From: an uncultured Collinsella sp.
GTDB taxonomy: Bacteria; Actinomycetota; Coriobacteriia; Coriobacteriales; Coriobacteriaceae
Length of the DNA: 55,350 bases
Direction of reading: 5' to 3'
Assembly (NCBI GenBank): GCA_900544235.1
Contig: UQUL01000011.1
Location: 1 to 55,350, forward strand
This document shows positions 41,823-53,469 of the stretch, piece by piece. Every line of letters starts with the position of its first letter. Within the stretch, counting starts at the first letter, position 1. Under the pieces are notes generated by a model. It was not told where the DNA came from. It did no database searches and was given only the letters and a program-made list of their open reading frames with translations. Made by a program: the position numbers and the translations under genes.

Positions 41823-44653
41823 TGGCTGCCAAACTCATCGATCTTTCCTTTACGCTCAACGGCCGCAAGGTCAAGGTTCAGATTGCCCCCGACACCATGC
41901 TCTTTGCGCTGCTGCGCGAGCAGGGTTGCGCGTCGGTGCGCTGCGCCTGCGAAACAACCAACTGCGGTCTGTGCACGGTGTGGCTCGACGGCGACCCAGT
42001 TCTGAGCTGCTCGGTTCCCGCCGCCCGTGTTGAGGGACACACCATCACCACGCTTGAGGGCCTTAAGGCCGAGTCCGAGGCGCTTGCCCGCGCTATGGCT
42101 GCCGAAGGCGCCGAGCAGTGCGGCTTTTGCGCCCCCGGCCTCATCATGAACGTGCTGGCACTCGCCCGCGCCGCCAAGGAGGACCCGAGCCTCGTCGCCA
42201 CGCGCGAGGAGCTCTCGCGCCAGCTCGCCGGCAACCTCTGCCGCTGCAGCGGCTACGAGAGCCAGCTGCGCGCCATTGTGCGCTTCCTTAACGAGTCCGG
42301 CGTGCAGGTGGGCTTTGAGATGCCCGAGCTGCCGGTCAATGACACCAGCTGCGACGGCATCACCTACAAGCAAATCACCCATAAGCAGCCCAAGAAGGAT
42401 TCGAAGGCCCTGCTCGAGGGCCGTCCCGTCTACACGGGCGACCTGGTGCCCGCCGGCGCCCTGATTGTCAAGCTCAAGCGCAGCCCCTATGCCCGCGCCA
42501 AGATCCGCTCCATCGATACGTCGCGCGCCCTGAAGGTGCCCGGCGTCGTGGGCGTCTACACCTACGAGGACGTACCCAAGCGCCGCTTTACCATCGCCGG
42601 CCAGAGCTATCCGCAGCCGAGTCCCTACGACCGCCTGATCCTCGAGAACCTCGTGCGCTACCAAAACGAGGAGGTGGCGATTGTCGCCGCCGAGACCGAG
42701 GAGGCCGCCGACAAGGCACTCAAGCTCATCAAGGTCGACTACGAGGTGCTCGAGCCGCTGCTCGACTTTACCCAGGCGCTCGATAACGACATCGTGGTCC
42801 ACCCCGAGGGCGACGTGACCTTTATGTTCCCGCAGGGCGGCGACGTGTCCCGCAACCTGGTGTGCAGCGGTACCAGCGATTTTGGCAACCTTGACGAGGC
42901 GTTCGCCCAGAGCGACATCGTGTTCACCCGCACCTACACCAGCCAGGCCACGCAGACCGCGCCCATGGAAACCTTCCGCGCCTTCGCGATGACCGACGCC
43001 TTCGGCCGCATCTCGGTGACCACCTCTACGCAGGTGCCCTTCCACGTGCGCCGCATGGTCGCGCAGTCGCTCGATATCCCACAGTCGCAGGTGCAGGTCA
43101 TTAAGCCGCGCATCGGCGGCGGCTTTGGCTCCAAGCAGACGGGCTGCTGCGAGATCTTCGTGGCGTTCGTGACGCAGCAGACCGGTCGTCCGAGCTACTG
43201 CTGCTACTCCCGCGAGGAGACCATCACCGCGGGCAACTCGCGCCATCAGATGCAGATGACCGTTAAGCTGGGCGCCATGAACGACGGCACCATCACGGCC
43301 ATCGACCTGCACACGCTGTCCAACGCCGGCGCCTATGGCGAGCATGCCACCACGACGATCGGCCTTTCGGGCCACAAGAGCCTGCCGATTTACAACCATG
43401 TGAAGGCGAGCCGCTTTAGCTGGGACGCCGTCTACACCAACACCAACCGCGGCGGCGCGTATCGCGGCTACGGTGCCACCCAGGGCCAGTTTGCCGTGGA
43501 GAGCGCCGTCAACGAGCTCGCCGACATGCTGCACATGGACCCCGCCGACCTGCGCCTTAAGAACATCGTGCGCGAGGGCGAGACCATGCCGCAGTACTAC
43601 AACGAGAAGCTCAACGCCTGCGCGCTCGACCGCTGCCTGCTGCGCGCGATGGACATGATCGGTTGGCGCGACAAGCCGCTGGCCGTGGACCTTGGCGACC
43701 GCGTGCGCGCCCTGGGCTGCGCGCTCACCATGCAGGGCTCGGGCATCTCCAACGTGGACATCGCCGGCATCGACATGCGCCTGGAAGAGGACGGCTTCAT
43801 TACCATCGGCACCGGCGCCACCGATAACGGCATGGGCGTCGACACGATCCTGGCGCAGATTGCCGCCGAGGAGCTGGGCGTTGACAGCTCGCTGATCGTG
43901 GTGCGCGGCGTGGACACCGACGTGTCGCCGTTCGACGCCGGCTCGTACGCGAGCTCCGGTACCTATGTGACGGGCCTTGCCGCCAAGAACGCCGCGACCG
44001 AGCTGCGCGAGAAGATTTGCGCCAAGGCCGCCCAGATGTGGGACGCGGACGCCGCCGACGTGGTCTTTGATGGCCAGTACGTGCGCCTGTCCGACGAGCG
44101 TGCCGCGCGCGAACAGAACCGCTACCTCACGCTGCGCGACTTTGCCAACCTGTGCGTCAAGAATATCGCGGGCGGCGACGCGCTCACCTCGCACGCCTCT
44201 GCCTGCCTGCCCGTTTCGCCTCCGCCGTTTATGGCCGGCATCGCCGAGGTCGAGGTCGACAAGGCCACCGGCAAGGTGACCGTTGTGGACTACGCGGCGG
44301 CTGTCGACTGCGGCACCGTTATCAACGAGGCACTCGCGCGCGTCCAGGCTGAGGGCGGCATTGCCCAGGGCATCGGCCATGCGCTCTACGAAATCGTCGA
44401 GCACGATGAGCGCGGCCGTCTGCGCACCGGCAACTTTATGAGCTACAAGCTGCCCACGCGCCTGGATATCGGCAGCATTCGCGTGGCCTTTGAGCCGAGC
44501 TACGAGCCGACGGGCCCGTTTGGCGCCAAGTCGATCGGCGAGGTCGTCATCAACACGCCGCTCGCCGCCGTTGCCTCGGCCGTGGCGCACGCCACCGGCC
44601 ACCAGGTGCGCTCGTTGCCGATCACGCCCGAGAAGGCCCTGCTGGGGGAGTAG
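41822..44653 (+). CDS. XdhD-type molybdenum hydroxylase, fused 2Fe-2S and Mo domains
   Basis: A 943-residue fusion. Residues about 1-165 hold two 2Fe-2S domains (CETTNCGLCTVWLDGDPVLSC, then QCGFCAPG and NLCRCSGY). The rest is the xanthine dehydrogenase large domain, with the molybdopterin-contact GGGFGSKQTGCCEIFVAF, the arginine-containing NRGGAYRGYGATQGQFAVES, and GPFGAKSIGEV near the C-terminus with the catalytic-type glutamate. This fused layout and size match E. coli XdhD, whose class is associated with a labile selenium ligand on molybdenum. The selenium-carrier genes elsewhere in the window support that. Substrate (purine or other N-heterocycle) is unknown. Confidence 0.9.
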   Translation: MAAKLIDLSFTLNGRKVKVQIAPDTMLFALLREQGCASVRCACETTNCGLCTVWLDGDPVLSCSVPAARVEGHTITTLEGLKAESEALARAMAAEGAEQCGFCAPGLIMNVLALARAAKEDPSLVATREELSRQLAGNLCRCSGYESQLRAIVRFLNESGVQVGFEMPELPVNDTSCDGITYKQITHKQPKKDSKALLEGRPVYTGDLVPAGALIVKLKRSPYARAKIRSIDTSRALKVPGVVGVYTYEDVPKRRFTIAGQSYPQPSPYDRLILENLVRYQNEEVAIVAAETEEAADKALKLIKVDYEVLEPLLDFTQALDNDIVVHPEGDVTFMFPQGGDVSRNLVCSGTSDFGNLDEAFAQSDIVFTRTYTSQATQTAPMETFRAFAMTDAFGRISVTTSTQVPFHVRRMVAQSLDIPQSQVQVIKPRIGGGFGSKQTGCCEIFVAFVTQQTGRPSYCCYSREETITAGNSRHQMQMTVKLGAMNDGTITAIDLHTLSNAGAYGEHATTTIGLSGHKSLPIYNHVKASRFSWDAVYTNTNRGGAYRGYGATQGQFAVESAVNELADMLHMDPADLRLKNIVREGETMPQYYNEKLNACALDRCLLRAMDMIGWRDKPLAVDLGDRVRALGCALTMQGSGISNVDIAGIDMRLEEDGFITIGTGATDNGMGVDTILAQIAAEELGVDSSLIVVRGVDTDVSPFDAGSYASSGTYVTGLAAKNAATELREKICAKAAQMWDADAADVVFDGQYVRLSDERAAREQNRYLTLRDFANLCVKNIAGGDALTSHASACLPVSPPPFMAGIAEVEVDKATGKVTVVDYAAAVDCGTVINEALARVQAEGGIAQGIGHALYEIVEHDERGRLRTGNFMSYKLPTRLDIGSIRVAFEPSYEPTGPFGAKSIGEVVINTPLAAVASAVAHATGHQVRSLPITPEKALLGE

Positions 44654-44685
44654 CGGGTCGGCGAACAAGTCGTACAAGTCGTAAT

Positions 44686-44711
44686 TGGCGGGGCGGGGCA
44701 ACTCGCCCTGC
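44686..44711 (+). terminator. Hairpin after the hydroxylase genes
   Basis: GGCGGGGCG (44686-44694) pairs with CGCCCTGCC (44703-44711) with one G-U pair. Only a short TT follows, so it is a weak terminator at best. Confidence 0.45.
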
Positions 44712-44802
44712 CTTCTGCACTCGTGGTGAGGTCGTGAGCTTGTAAAAGGTGTGCGTGCGCTTGTCGTTCGTATCTGCTATCATTCCTAGTCTGTGCGCTC
44801 AT

Positions 44803-44886
44803 GCGGGCGTGGCGGAATTGGTAGACGCGCCAGATTTAGGTTCTGGTGGGATTCCCGTGAAGGTTCGAGTCCTTTCGCCCGCACCA
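44803..44886 (+). tRNA. tRNA-Leu(TAG)
   Basis: An 84-base class II tRNA: acceptor GCGGGCG pairs with CGCCCGC, the anticodon stem CCAGA/TCTGG holds loop TTTAGGT (anticodon TAG), a variable arm follows, the T loop is TTCGAGT, and CCA is encoded. Confidence 0.96.
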
Positions 44887-44977
44887 TCGCACCTGCGTCG
44901 GCTTCGGCCGTCGCGACACTTTGTTGCATAAAGGTACCAGCACCTCAGATAAGCTGGGCAGTATGAGGAGGAACGTG

Positions 44978-46276
44978 TTGAACATCACCGCTTCTGACGT
45001 CAAGGACGCCAAGCTCACCGCTACGGTCACCATCCCGGCCGCCGACGTCGACGCCGCGATCAAGAAGGCCTACAAGGACACCGCCAAGAAGTACCGCTTC
45101 CCGGGCTTCCGTGCCGGCAAGGCCCCCCGTCCGGTCATCGACTCCGCTCTTGGCGCCGAGGCTACCCTCGCTCAGGCCACCAACGACCTGATCGCCGCCA
45201 ACGAGCCCGCCGTCCTCAACGAGCTGGACATCGTCCCCACCAAGAACGGTGACTACAAGGAGCTCGACCTCGCCAAGGATCACGAGGACTACACCTACAC
45301 CGTCGAGTTCTCCCTGCGTCCCGCCGCTGAGCTCTCCTCCTTCGACGCTGTCGAGATCGAGATGCCCCCTGCGGAGGTCACCGAGTCCGAGATCAACAAC
45401 CAGGTCGAGATGCTCCTCAACTACCGTGCCACCTTCGAGGACGTCGAGGGTCGCGCCGTCGAGGCCGAGGATTACGTCACCGTCGACCTAAAGGCCGTCG
45501 AGAACGCCGACAACTTTGCCGCCGAGGGCCGTATGCTCATCGCCGGTAGCGACAGCAACCCCAAGGAGTTCAACGAGGCCCTGATCGGCGCTAACGTTGA
45601 CGACGTCAAGACCGTCACCTGGACCGACGAGGTCGAGGAGGGCGAGGAGGCCGAGACCCACACCGTCGAGGTCACCGTCAAGGGCATTAAGGTCCGCAAC
45701 ACCCCCGAGCTCACCGACGAGCTCGTCAAGTCCGACTTTGGCTTCGACAGCATCGACGCTATGCGCGACGCCATCAAGCTCGAGATCGAGCAGGACAAGG
45801 CTTCCCGCCTCCCGGCCGAGAAGGAGAACCGTTGCGTCGCCGCTCTCGCCGAGCGCCTGCAGCTCGACGAGATGGACGCCGACTATGAGCAGTCCGTCTT
45901 TGAGGAGCTTGGCCAGAACTTCCTGTCCAACCTCGCTGCCCGCGGCATGACCCTCGACACCTGGCTGCCGGCTTCCGGCCTGACCATGGAGCAGTTCGTC
46001 GGCGACCTTCACAAGCAGGCCAACGACGTTGCCCGCGAGTCCCTGGCGCTCGACGCCCTCGCTCGTGAGCTCAAGATCGAGGTCACCGAGGACGACATCA
46101 ACGCCGAGTTCGAGAAGGCCGGCGTCAAGGACGTCGAGGCTTCCAAGGCCGAGTTTATCGCCGATGGCCGTATGCCTGCTGTCCGCGAGTCCATCCGTCG
46201 CTCCAAGGCCGTCGACCACCTGGTCGAGAACGCCAAGGTGACCGAGGTCGACGAGACCGCCAAGGACGCCGAGTAA
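44978..46276 (+). CDS. tig: Trigger factor
   Basis: A ribosome-bound folding chaperone of 432 residues. The N-terminal ribosome-binding signature YRFPGFRAGKAPRPVIDS lies near residue 35. A divergent peptidyl-prolyl isomerase domain spans about residues 150-240 (EDYVTVDLKAVENADNF), followed by the helical C-terminal arms and an acidic tail. The start is uncertain: TTG 44978 has the best spacing from GAGGAGG, while GTG 44975 and ATG 44963 are in frame. It heads the classic tig-clpP-clpX cluster. Confidence 0.92.
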   Translation: MNITASDVKDAKLTATVTIPAADVDAAIKKAYKDTAKKYRFPGFRAGKAPRPVIDSALGAEATLAQATNDLIAANEPAVLNELDIVPTKNGDYKELDLAKDHEDYTYTVEFSLRPAAELSSFDAVEIEMPPAEVTESEINNQVEMLLNYRATFEDVEGRAVEAEDYVTVDLKAVENADNFAAEGRMLIAGSDSNPKEFNEALIGANVDDVKTVTWTDEVEEGEEAETHTVEVTVKGIKVRNTPELTDELVKSDFGFDSIDAMRDAIKLEIEQDKASRLPAEKENRCVAALAERLQLDEMDADYEQSVFEELGQNFLSNLAARGMTLDTWLPASGLTMEQFVGDLHKQANDVARESLALDALARELKIEVTEDDINAEFEKAGVKDVEASKAEFIADGRMPAVRESIRRSKAVDHLVENAKVTEVDETAKDAE

Positions 46277-46352
46277 TTCTCGCCACCTTTTCCGCGAGCG
46301 CATGGATGCGCCCGTGATGGGGTAAAGTTATAAGCCGGTTATCCGGTTGCTT

Positions 46353-46399
46353 CGTACGGTGCCAGCCAATGCATAGCATGCGGGCACCGTACGTTTGTC
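46353..46399 (+). terminator. Terminator-like hairpin between tig and clpP
   Basis: CGTACGGTGCC (46353-46363) pairs perfectly with GGCACCGTACG (46383-46393), followed by TTTGTC. It leaves only about 40 bases before clpP, so read-through or a short promoter must serve clpPX. Confidence 0.7.
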
Positions 46400-46438
46400 T
46401 AGAACCACTATTGGTCCATAAGAGAAATGGAGATGCGT

Positions 46439-47059
46439 ATGATCGCTAAGTTCGATTCCGCCCTCGTGCCATACGTTATCGAGCAGACGCCGCGCGGCGA
46501 GCGCAGCTACGATATCTATTCGCGTCTGCTCAACGACCGCATCATCTTCTTGGGCGAGGAGATCAACTCCGTCAGCGCCAACCTGGTCGTTGCCCAGCTG
46601 CTGCATCTTGAGAGCCAGGATGCCGAGAAGGATATCTCGCTCTACATCAATTCGCCTGGCGGCGAGGTCTACTCCGGCCTGGCGATTCTGGACACCATGA
46701 ACTTCATTAAGCCGCAGGTCTCCACCATTTGCGTCGGTATGGCCGCGTCCATGGCCGCCGTGCTGCTTTCGGCCGGCGCCAAGGGCAAGCGCTTCTGCCT
46801 GCCGCACTCCAAGGTCATGATTCACCAGCCCAGCGGCGGTGCCCAGGGTCAGCAGACCGAGATCGAGATCGTGGCCGAGGAGATCAAGAAGACTCGCCGC
46901 GAGCTCAACCAGATCCTGTCCGACGCCTCTGGCCAGCCCATCGAAAAGGTCCAGGCCGATACCGAGCGCGACAACTACCTGACCGCTGCTGAGGCCCTCG
47001 ACTACGGTCTGATCGACCGTATCGTCACCTCGCGCGATCTGGCCGCGAAGGACGCCTAG
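46439..47059 (+). CDS. clpP: ATP-dependent Clp protease proteolytic subunit
   Basis: A 206-residue serine protease forming the double-ring chamber for ClpX. Catalytic Ser lies in GMAASMAAVLLSAGAKGK and catalytic His in LPHSKVMIHQPSGGAQGQ; the Asp follows in the LSDASGQP region. The ATG at 46439 is 6 bases after GGAG; two upstream in-frame ATGs lack spacing. It ends one base before clpX. Confidence 0.95.
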   Translation: MIAKFDSALVPYVIEQTPRGERSYDIYSRLLNDRIIFLGEEINSVSANLVVAQLLHLESQDAEKDISLYINSPGGEVYSGLAILDTMNFIKPQVSTICVGMAASMAAVLLSAGAKGKRFCLPHSKVMIHQPSGGAQGQQTEIEIVAEEIKKTRRELNQILSDASGQPIEKVQADTERDNYLTAAEALDYGLIDRIVTSRDLAAKDA

Positions 47060-47060
47060 G

Positions 47061-48467
47061 ATGGCAGGTAACATGCAGGACAACTTTGACGAGAACGGCA
47101 ACCCCATCCGCTGCTCCTTCTGCGGAAAAGAGCAGGGCCAGGTCCGTCGCCTCGTAAAGGGTCCGACCAACATCTTTATCTGTGACGAGTGCGTCGCCGC
47201 CTGCTCCGAGATTTTGGAGGAGTCACTGGCTTCGGACTTTATGGACGCTGCCCGCAACGGCAAGCTGCCGGGCTTCCTCAACGACCACGGCCAGGCTGCA
47301 TCCCAGCCCGCCGTGGACCCCGAGACCGAGGGTTTTGAGCTCGAGGACGACCGCCAGGTCATTACGCACGTGCCGACGCCGCACGAGATCTATGACGAGC
47401 TTTCGGCCTATGTCATGGGCCAGGAGGACGCCAAGCGGGCCATGTCGGTGGCCGTGTACAACCACTATCGCCGCGTGATCGAGGGCGGCGCCGCGGTGTC
47501 TGCCTTTGACGACGGCTTGGACTCGCAGCTCGACAATGATATGGACGAGGTAGAGCTCGCCAAGTCCAACATCCTGCTGCTCGGTCCCACCGGTACCGGT
47601 AAGACCCTGCTCGCCCAGACGCTTGCGCGCATCCTCGAGGTGCCGTTTGCCATCGCCGATGCCACCGCGCTCACCGAGGCCGGTTATGTGGGCGAGGACG
47701 TGGAGAACATCCTGCTCAAGCTCATCAATGCTGCCGATGGCGACATTGAGCGCGCGCAGGTGGGCATTATCTACGTGGACGAGATCGACAAGATCGCCCG
47801 AAAGGCCGAGAACCTCTCTATTACCCGCGATGTTTCGGGCGAGGGTGTTCAGCAGGCGCTGCTTAAGATTCTTGAGGGCACGGTGGCAAGCGTTCCGCCC
47901 ACCGGCGGTCGCAAACATCCCCAGCAGGAGCTGCTACAGATCGACACGACCAACATCCTGTTCATCTGCGGTGGTGCCTTTGTGGGTCTGGACAAGATCA
48001 TCGCCGATCGCGTGGGCAACAAGGGTGTGGGCTTTAACTCTGAGATCGCCGGCCCCACCTCGGTCGACGAGAACGACCTGCTGCGTCAGGTGCTCCCGCA
48101 GGACCTCAACGCCTTTGGCATGATCCCCGAGTTCGTGGGCCGTACGCCCGTCGTTACCCAGACGCAGGCGCTTGACGAAGACGACTTGGTGTCGATCCTG
48201 ACCGAGCCCAAGAACGCCGTGGTGCGCCAGTACCGTAAGATGTTCCAGCTCGAGGACGTTGAGCTTGAGTTTGAGGACGCGGCCCTGCACGAGATCGCCC
48301 GCATGGCGCTCGCCCGCAAGACCGGCGCCCGCGGCCTACGCTCCATCTGCGAGGACGTGCTGCAGCAGACGATGTTCGACCTGCCCAGCGAGGAGGGCGT
48401 TTCCAAGGTCATCGTGACCGAAGCCTCCGTAAAGGGCGAAGAACAGCCCCAGCGCATCTACGGGTAA
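47061..48467 (+). CDS. clpX: ATP-dependent Clp protease ATP-binding subunit
   Basis: A 468-residue AAA+ unfoldase. The N-terminal zinc site is CSFCGKEQGQ with CDECVAAC. Walker A is GPTGTGKTLLAQTLAR, Walker B is IIYVDEIDKIARK, and the pore and sensor motifs follow (GGRKHPQQE; FVGRTPV). It is longer than many ClpX proteins, with an acidic insert at about residues 75-110 and another near 155-175 (AFDDGLDSQLDNDMDEVE). Confidence 0.96.
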   Translation: MAGNMQDNFDENGNPIRCSFCGKEQGQVRRLVKGPTNIFICDECVAACSEILEESLASDFMDAARNGKLPGFLNDHGQAASQPAVDPETEGFELEDDRQVITHVPTPHEIYDELSAYVMGQEDAKRAMSVAVYNHYRRVIEGGAAVSAFDDGLDSQLDNDMDEVELAKSNILLLGPTGTGKTLLAQTLARILEVPFAIADATALTEAGYVGEDVENILLKLINAADGDIERAQVGIIYVDEIDKIARKAENLSITRDVSGEGVQQALLKILEGTVASVPPTGGRKHPQQELLQIDTTNILFICGGAFVGLDKIIADRVGNKGVGFNSEIAGPTSVDENDLLRQVLPQDLNAFGMIPEFVGRTPVVTQTQALDEDDLVSILTEPKNAVVRQYRKMFQLEDVELEFEDAALHEIARMALARKTGARGLRSICEDVLQQTMFDLPSEEGVSKVIVTEASVKGEEQPQRIYG

Positions 48468-48481
48468 ATAGCTTGAATTTA

Positions 48482-48507
48482 GGCCCCGCGGCAACCACCG
48501 CGGGGCC
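48482..48507 (+). terminator. Terminator-like hairpin after clpX
   Basis: GGCCCCGCGG (48482-48491) and CCGCGGGGCC (48498-48507) pair perfectly around CAACCA. Only TTT a few bases later resembles a U-tract. Confidence 0.75.
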
Positions 48508-48515
48508 TGCCATTT

Positions 48516-48596
48516 AGGGACAGGTTTATTTTGGTCGGTTTTATATGGGCAAATGTCGTTTCCCCTGATAAAACCTACCAAAATAAACCTGTCCCT
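48516..48596. repeat. 81-bp palindrome with GGGACAGG ends
   Basis: Arms of 29 bases (48516-48544 and 48568-48596) pair at 28 positions. Their outer ends read AGGGACAGGTTTATTTTGG and its inverse complement. It lies just after the clpX terminator. Confidence 0.88.
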
Positions 48597-48671
48597 TTTC
48601 GGCAGGTATGCCTGTGCTATTCTGTGAGATTGTCAAGTTAGTACCTTCAGACTGAAGTAATCGATACCTAA

Positions 48672-48784
48672 GGCGTGTCCGCCTGCTTGGTTTTCGTAGA
48701 TTCCGCACGAGCCGAAGAGCACTTAATGTGCTCTTCGTGCGAGTCAGGACCTGACCGAGCGAAAACCAAGCAGGCGGACACGCC
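48672..48784. repeat. Nested palindrome upstream of valS
   Basis: Perfect 25-bp outer arms (48672-48696 and 48760-48784, starting GGCGTGTCCGCCTGCTTGG) enclose an inner hairpin CGAAGAGCAC-TTAAT-GTGCTCTTCG (48713-48737). The inner core is shared, inverted and with paired changes, by the element after valS. It ends 20 bases before the valS start, just ahead of the ribosome site. No T-box sequence was seen in the leader. Confidence 0.9.
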
Positions 48785-48804
48785 GACGGGACAGGGAGAG
48801 ATAT

Positions 48805-51501
<2,697 letters not shown>

Positions 51502-51511
51502 GGTGGACTGT

Positions 51512-51628
51512 GGGGCGCGGTTTGGGGCATTGCTCGCTACTGCGAACAGTCCTGCTCGCACGAAGGCCACATTAAGTGGCCTTCGGCTCGTGCGGAACTT
51601 GTATCGAGCAAAGCCCCAAACCGCTCCC
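51512..51628. repeat. Nested palindrome downstream of valS (inverted relative)
   Basis: Outer arms 51512-51536 and 51605-51628 (CGGTTTGGGGC plus TTGCTCG) pair with one mismatch and small end differences. The inner hairpin is CGAAGGCCAC-ATTAA-GTGGCCTTCG (51561-51585). Read on the minus strand, the core TTCCGCACGAGCCGAAG matches the upstream element, with the AGC/GCT pairs replaced by GCC/GGC. It starts 10 bases after the valS stop. The remaining gap to folC (51629-51775) holds a small GGCCAC/GTGGCC hairpin (51662-51679) and no gene. Confidence 0.9.
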
Positions 51629-51775
51629 ATAGCGGTTACGGTGGCGTCCGCTGCCTGGTAGGGCCACTTGGTTGTGGCCTTGATCTCGCTGCAAAGCGGT
51701 GTTTGGCTGATATTTTGAATGGGAGGGGCTCGTTGTTGATTCGGGCCTCTTTTTATGTTGAGGGGACTTTGGGTT

Positions 51776-53119
51776 ATGGCTAAGCGTTCTGGGTCGTATG
51801 TCGTTCCTTTCTCGTTTGAGTCGCTTTCGTTTGATGAGGCTGTTGGGCTGGCTGCTGATACGGGGCGGATTTCTGGGGATGCTGGTCCTCTGCTTGAGAC
51901 GGTTGTCGATATGCTCGATGAGCTGGGGCGTCCGGACGAGTACTTCGATTGCATTCAGGTTGCCGGCACCAATGGAAAGACTTCGACTACGCGTTTTTCG
52001 GCTGCCATTCTTCGTGGTGAGGGGCTCAAGACCGCGCTGTATACGTCGCCGCAGCTGGTGCGCTATCCCGAGCGCATGGAGGTTGATGGGCGCGTTGTGA
52101 GCGACGAGGCCTTTGCCCGTGGCGTTTCGGCCGCTGTTGAGGCGGGGCATCGAGTGAATGCCCGTCGTGTGACGGCGGGGGAGCGCGCCTATACTATTAC
52201 GCCGTTTGACCTGCTGACGGCTGCCGCACTTGTCGTGTTTGCCGAGGCCGCGGTGGATGTTGCCGTGCTCGAGGTTGGCATGGGCGGACGTTGGGACGCC
52301 ACGAGTGCTACCGATCCCGTCGCCGTTGCCATTACGGGCATTGGGCTCGATCACACACGTATTTTGGGCGACACGCTCGAGGCCATTGCGGGGGAGAAGG
52401 CTGCGGTTATCAAACCCGGGCGCTTGGTTGTTTTGGGCGAGGGCACGCACGAGGCGAGCGTTCAGCGCGTGATGGATGCCCGCTGCCGCGAGTGCGGCAT
52501 CGTGCCGCTCGTGGTAAGTCACGCCATGACTAAGGTGCCGGCGCATGTGGGCGACACGGTTGAGTTTAGCTGCACTACGCCGCGTGCCATCTATACGTCT
52601 AGCATGGTTAAGCCGGCGTATCAGCCGCAGAATGCTGCGTGCGCGATTATGCTGTGCGAGGGGTATCTGGGTCACGAGCTCGATCATGACAAGCTCGATG
52701 CGTCGCTTATGGGCTGCCCCACGCCGGGACGATTTGATGTGCTGGGAACTGATCCGCTCAAGTTGATTGATGCCTGCCATAACCCTCAGAGCTGCGAGAA
52801 CTTTGTGAACGCGCTGGACGAGATCGATCCGTGCGTCGAGAATCGCCCCACGCTGCTGTGCGCCGCACTGGCCGACAAGGATGTGGCCGGTATTGTCGAT
52901 GTTCTGATTCCGGCCTTCCCGCGTGTGGTCGTAACCCAGACCGATTCCGATCGCGCCCTGCCGGCAGAGGAGCTCGCCGCCCTGGTGGACGCCGATAAGC
53001 TCGCGGGCGTATACCAGAGGGTGCCCGAGGCCCTTGCAGCTTTCAAGGCCGCGGGCGAGCCCTTCGTAGCAGCCGGCACCATCACCCTAGCCGGCGAAGT
53101 GGCCGGCTTGCTCCGTTAA
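51776..53119 (+). CDS. folC: Folylpolyglutamate synthase/dihydrofolate synthase family ligase
   Basis: A 447-residue Mur-ligase-fold enzyme that adds glutamate to folates, and in many bacteria also forms dihydrofolate. The P-loop is QVAGTNGKTSTTRFSAAIL near residue 62. Further family motifs are AVLEVGMGGRWDATSATDP and ITGIGLDHTRILGDTLEAIA, and DACHNPQSCENF near residue 330. GAGGGG precedes the ATG at the right distance; an in-frame ATG at 51755 is possible. Confidence 0.9.
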   Translation: MAKRSGSYVVPFSFESLSFDEAVGLAADTGRISGDAGPLLETVVDMLDELGRPDEYFDCIQVAGTNGKTSTTRFSAAILRGEGLKTALYTSPQLVRYPERMEVDGRVVSDEAFARGVSAAVEAGHRVNARRVTAGERAYTITPFDLLTAAALVVFAEAAVDVAVLEVGMGGRWDATSATDPVAVAITGIGLDHTRILGDTLEAIAGEKAAVIKPGRLVVLGEGTHEASVQRVMDARCRECGIVPLVVSHAMTKVPAHVGDTVEFSCTTPRAIYTSSMVKPAYQPQNAACAIMLCEGYLGHELDHDKLDASLMGCPTPGRFDVLGTDPLKLIDACHNPQSCENFVNALDEIDPCVENRPTLLCAALADKDVAGIVDVLIPAFPRVVVTQTDSDRALPAEELAALVDADKLAGVYQRVPEALAAFKAAGEPFVAAGTITLAGEVAGLLR

Positions 53120-53133
53120 CCCATCCCCTCATC

Positions 53134-53200
53134 AGTTGCGGTGAAATACGGACTGTTTTACAAGCCAGGAGCCCCAAACAGTCCGTATTTCACCGCAACT
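53134..53200. repeat. Dispersed palindromic repeat, copy 5
   Basis: Perfect 25-bp arms starting AGTTGCGGTGAAATACGGAC, 14 bases after the folC stop. Confidence 0.94.
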
Positions 53201-53276
53201 CAAAAGCAGTCTATTTGGGACGGGGCTTTTTTAGCTGCCCTGTGCCCCGAGTTGACTCGCTTGCCACGAAATGGGG

Positions 53277-53408
53277 CTATCTACTACGTTTGACTGGTCA
53301 CCCTCGACCACACGGAAAATCGTGAAATCAAAACCGCAGGTAGACGGCTTGCGGATTTTGCGAAAAGCCGGTTATGGTCGACCTGTACGGGTTAAACGTA
53401 GTAGATAG
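53277..53408. repeat. 132-bp inverted-repeat element, MITE-like
   Basis: Terminal arms CTATCTACTACGTTT (53277-53291) and the exact inverse complement (53394-53408). Inside, TCGACCA (53304-53310) pairs with TGGTCGA (53375-53381). No coding capacity. Only one copy is in the window, so mobility is unproven. With copy 5 of the other repeat, a GGGACGGGGC motif at 53215-53235 and the hairpin at 53437, it fills the gap between folC and the peptidase gene. Confidence 0.75.
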
Positions 53409-53436
53409 GCCGTTTTTATGGCGAAGCGTTGTCAGG

Positions 53437-53466
53437 ATGCGGCAAAGGGCTGCCCCTTTGCCGCAT
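53437..53466 (-). terminator. Hairpin at the 3' end of the M24 peptidase gene
   Basis: ATGCGGCAAAGGG (53437-53449) and CCCTTTGCCGCAT (53454-53466) form a perfect 13-bp stem with loop CTGC, four bases beyond the stop codon. No T-run follows on the minus strand. Confidence 0.6.
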
Positions 53467-53469
53467 TGC

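Noticed and set aside
48597..48804. T-box riboswitch upstream of valS
   Set aside because: No AGGGTGG-type T-box sequence or antiterminator was found; the leader is filled by the nested palindrome instead.
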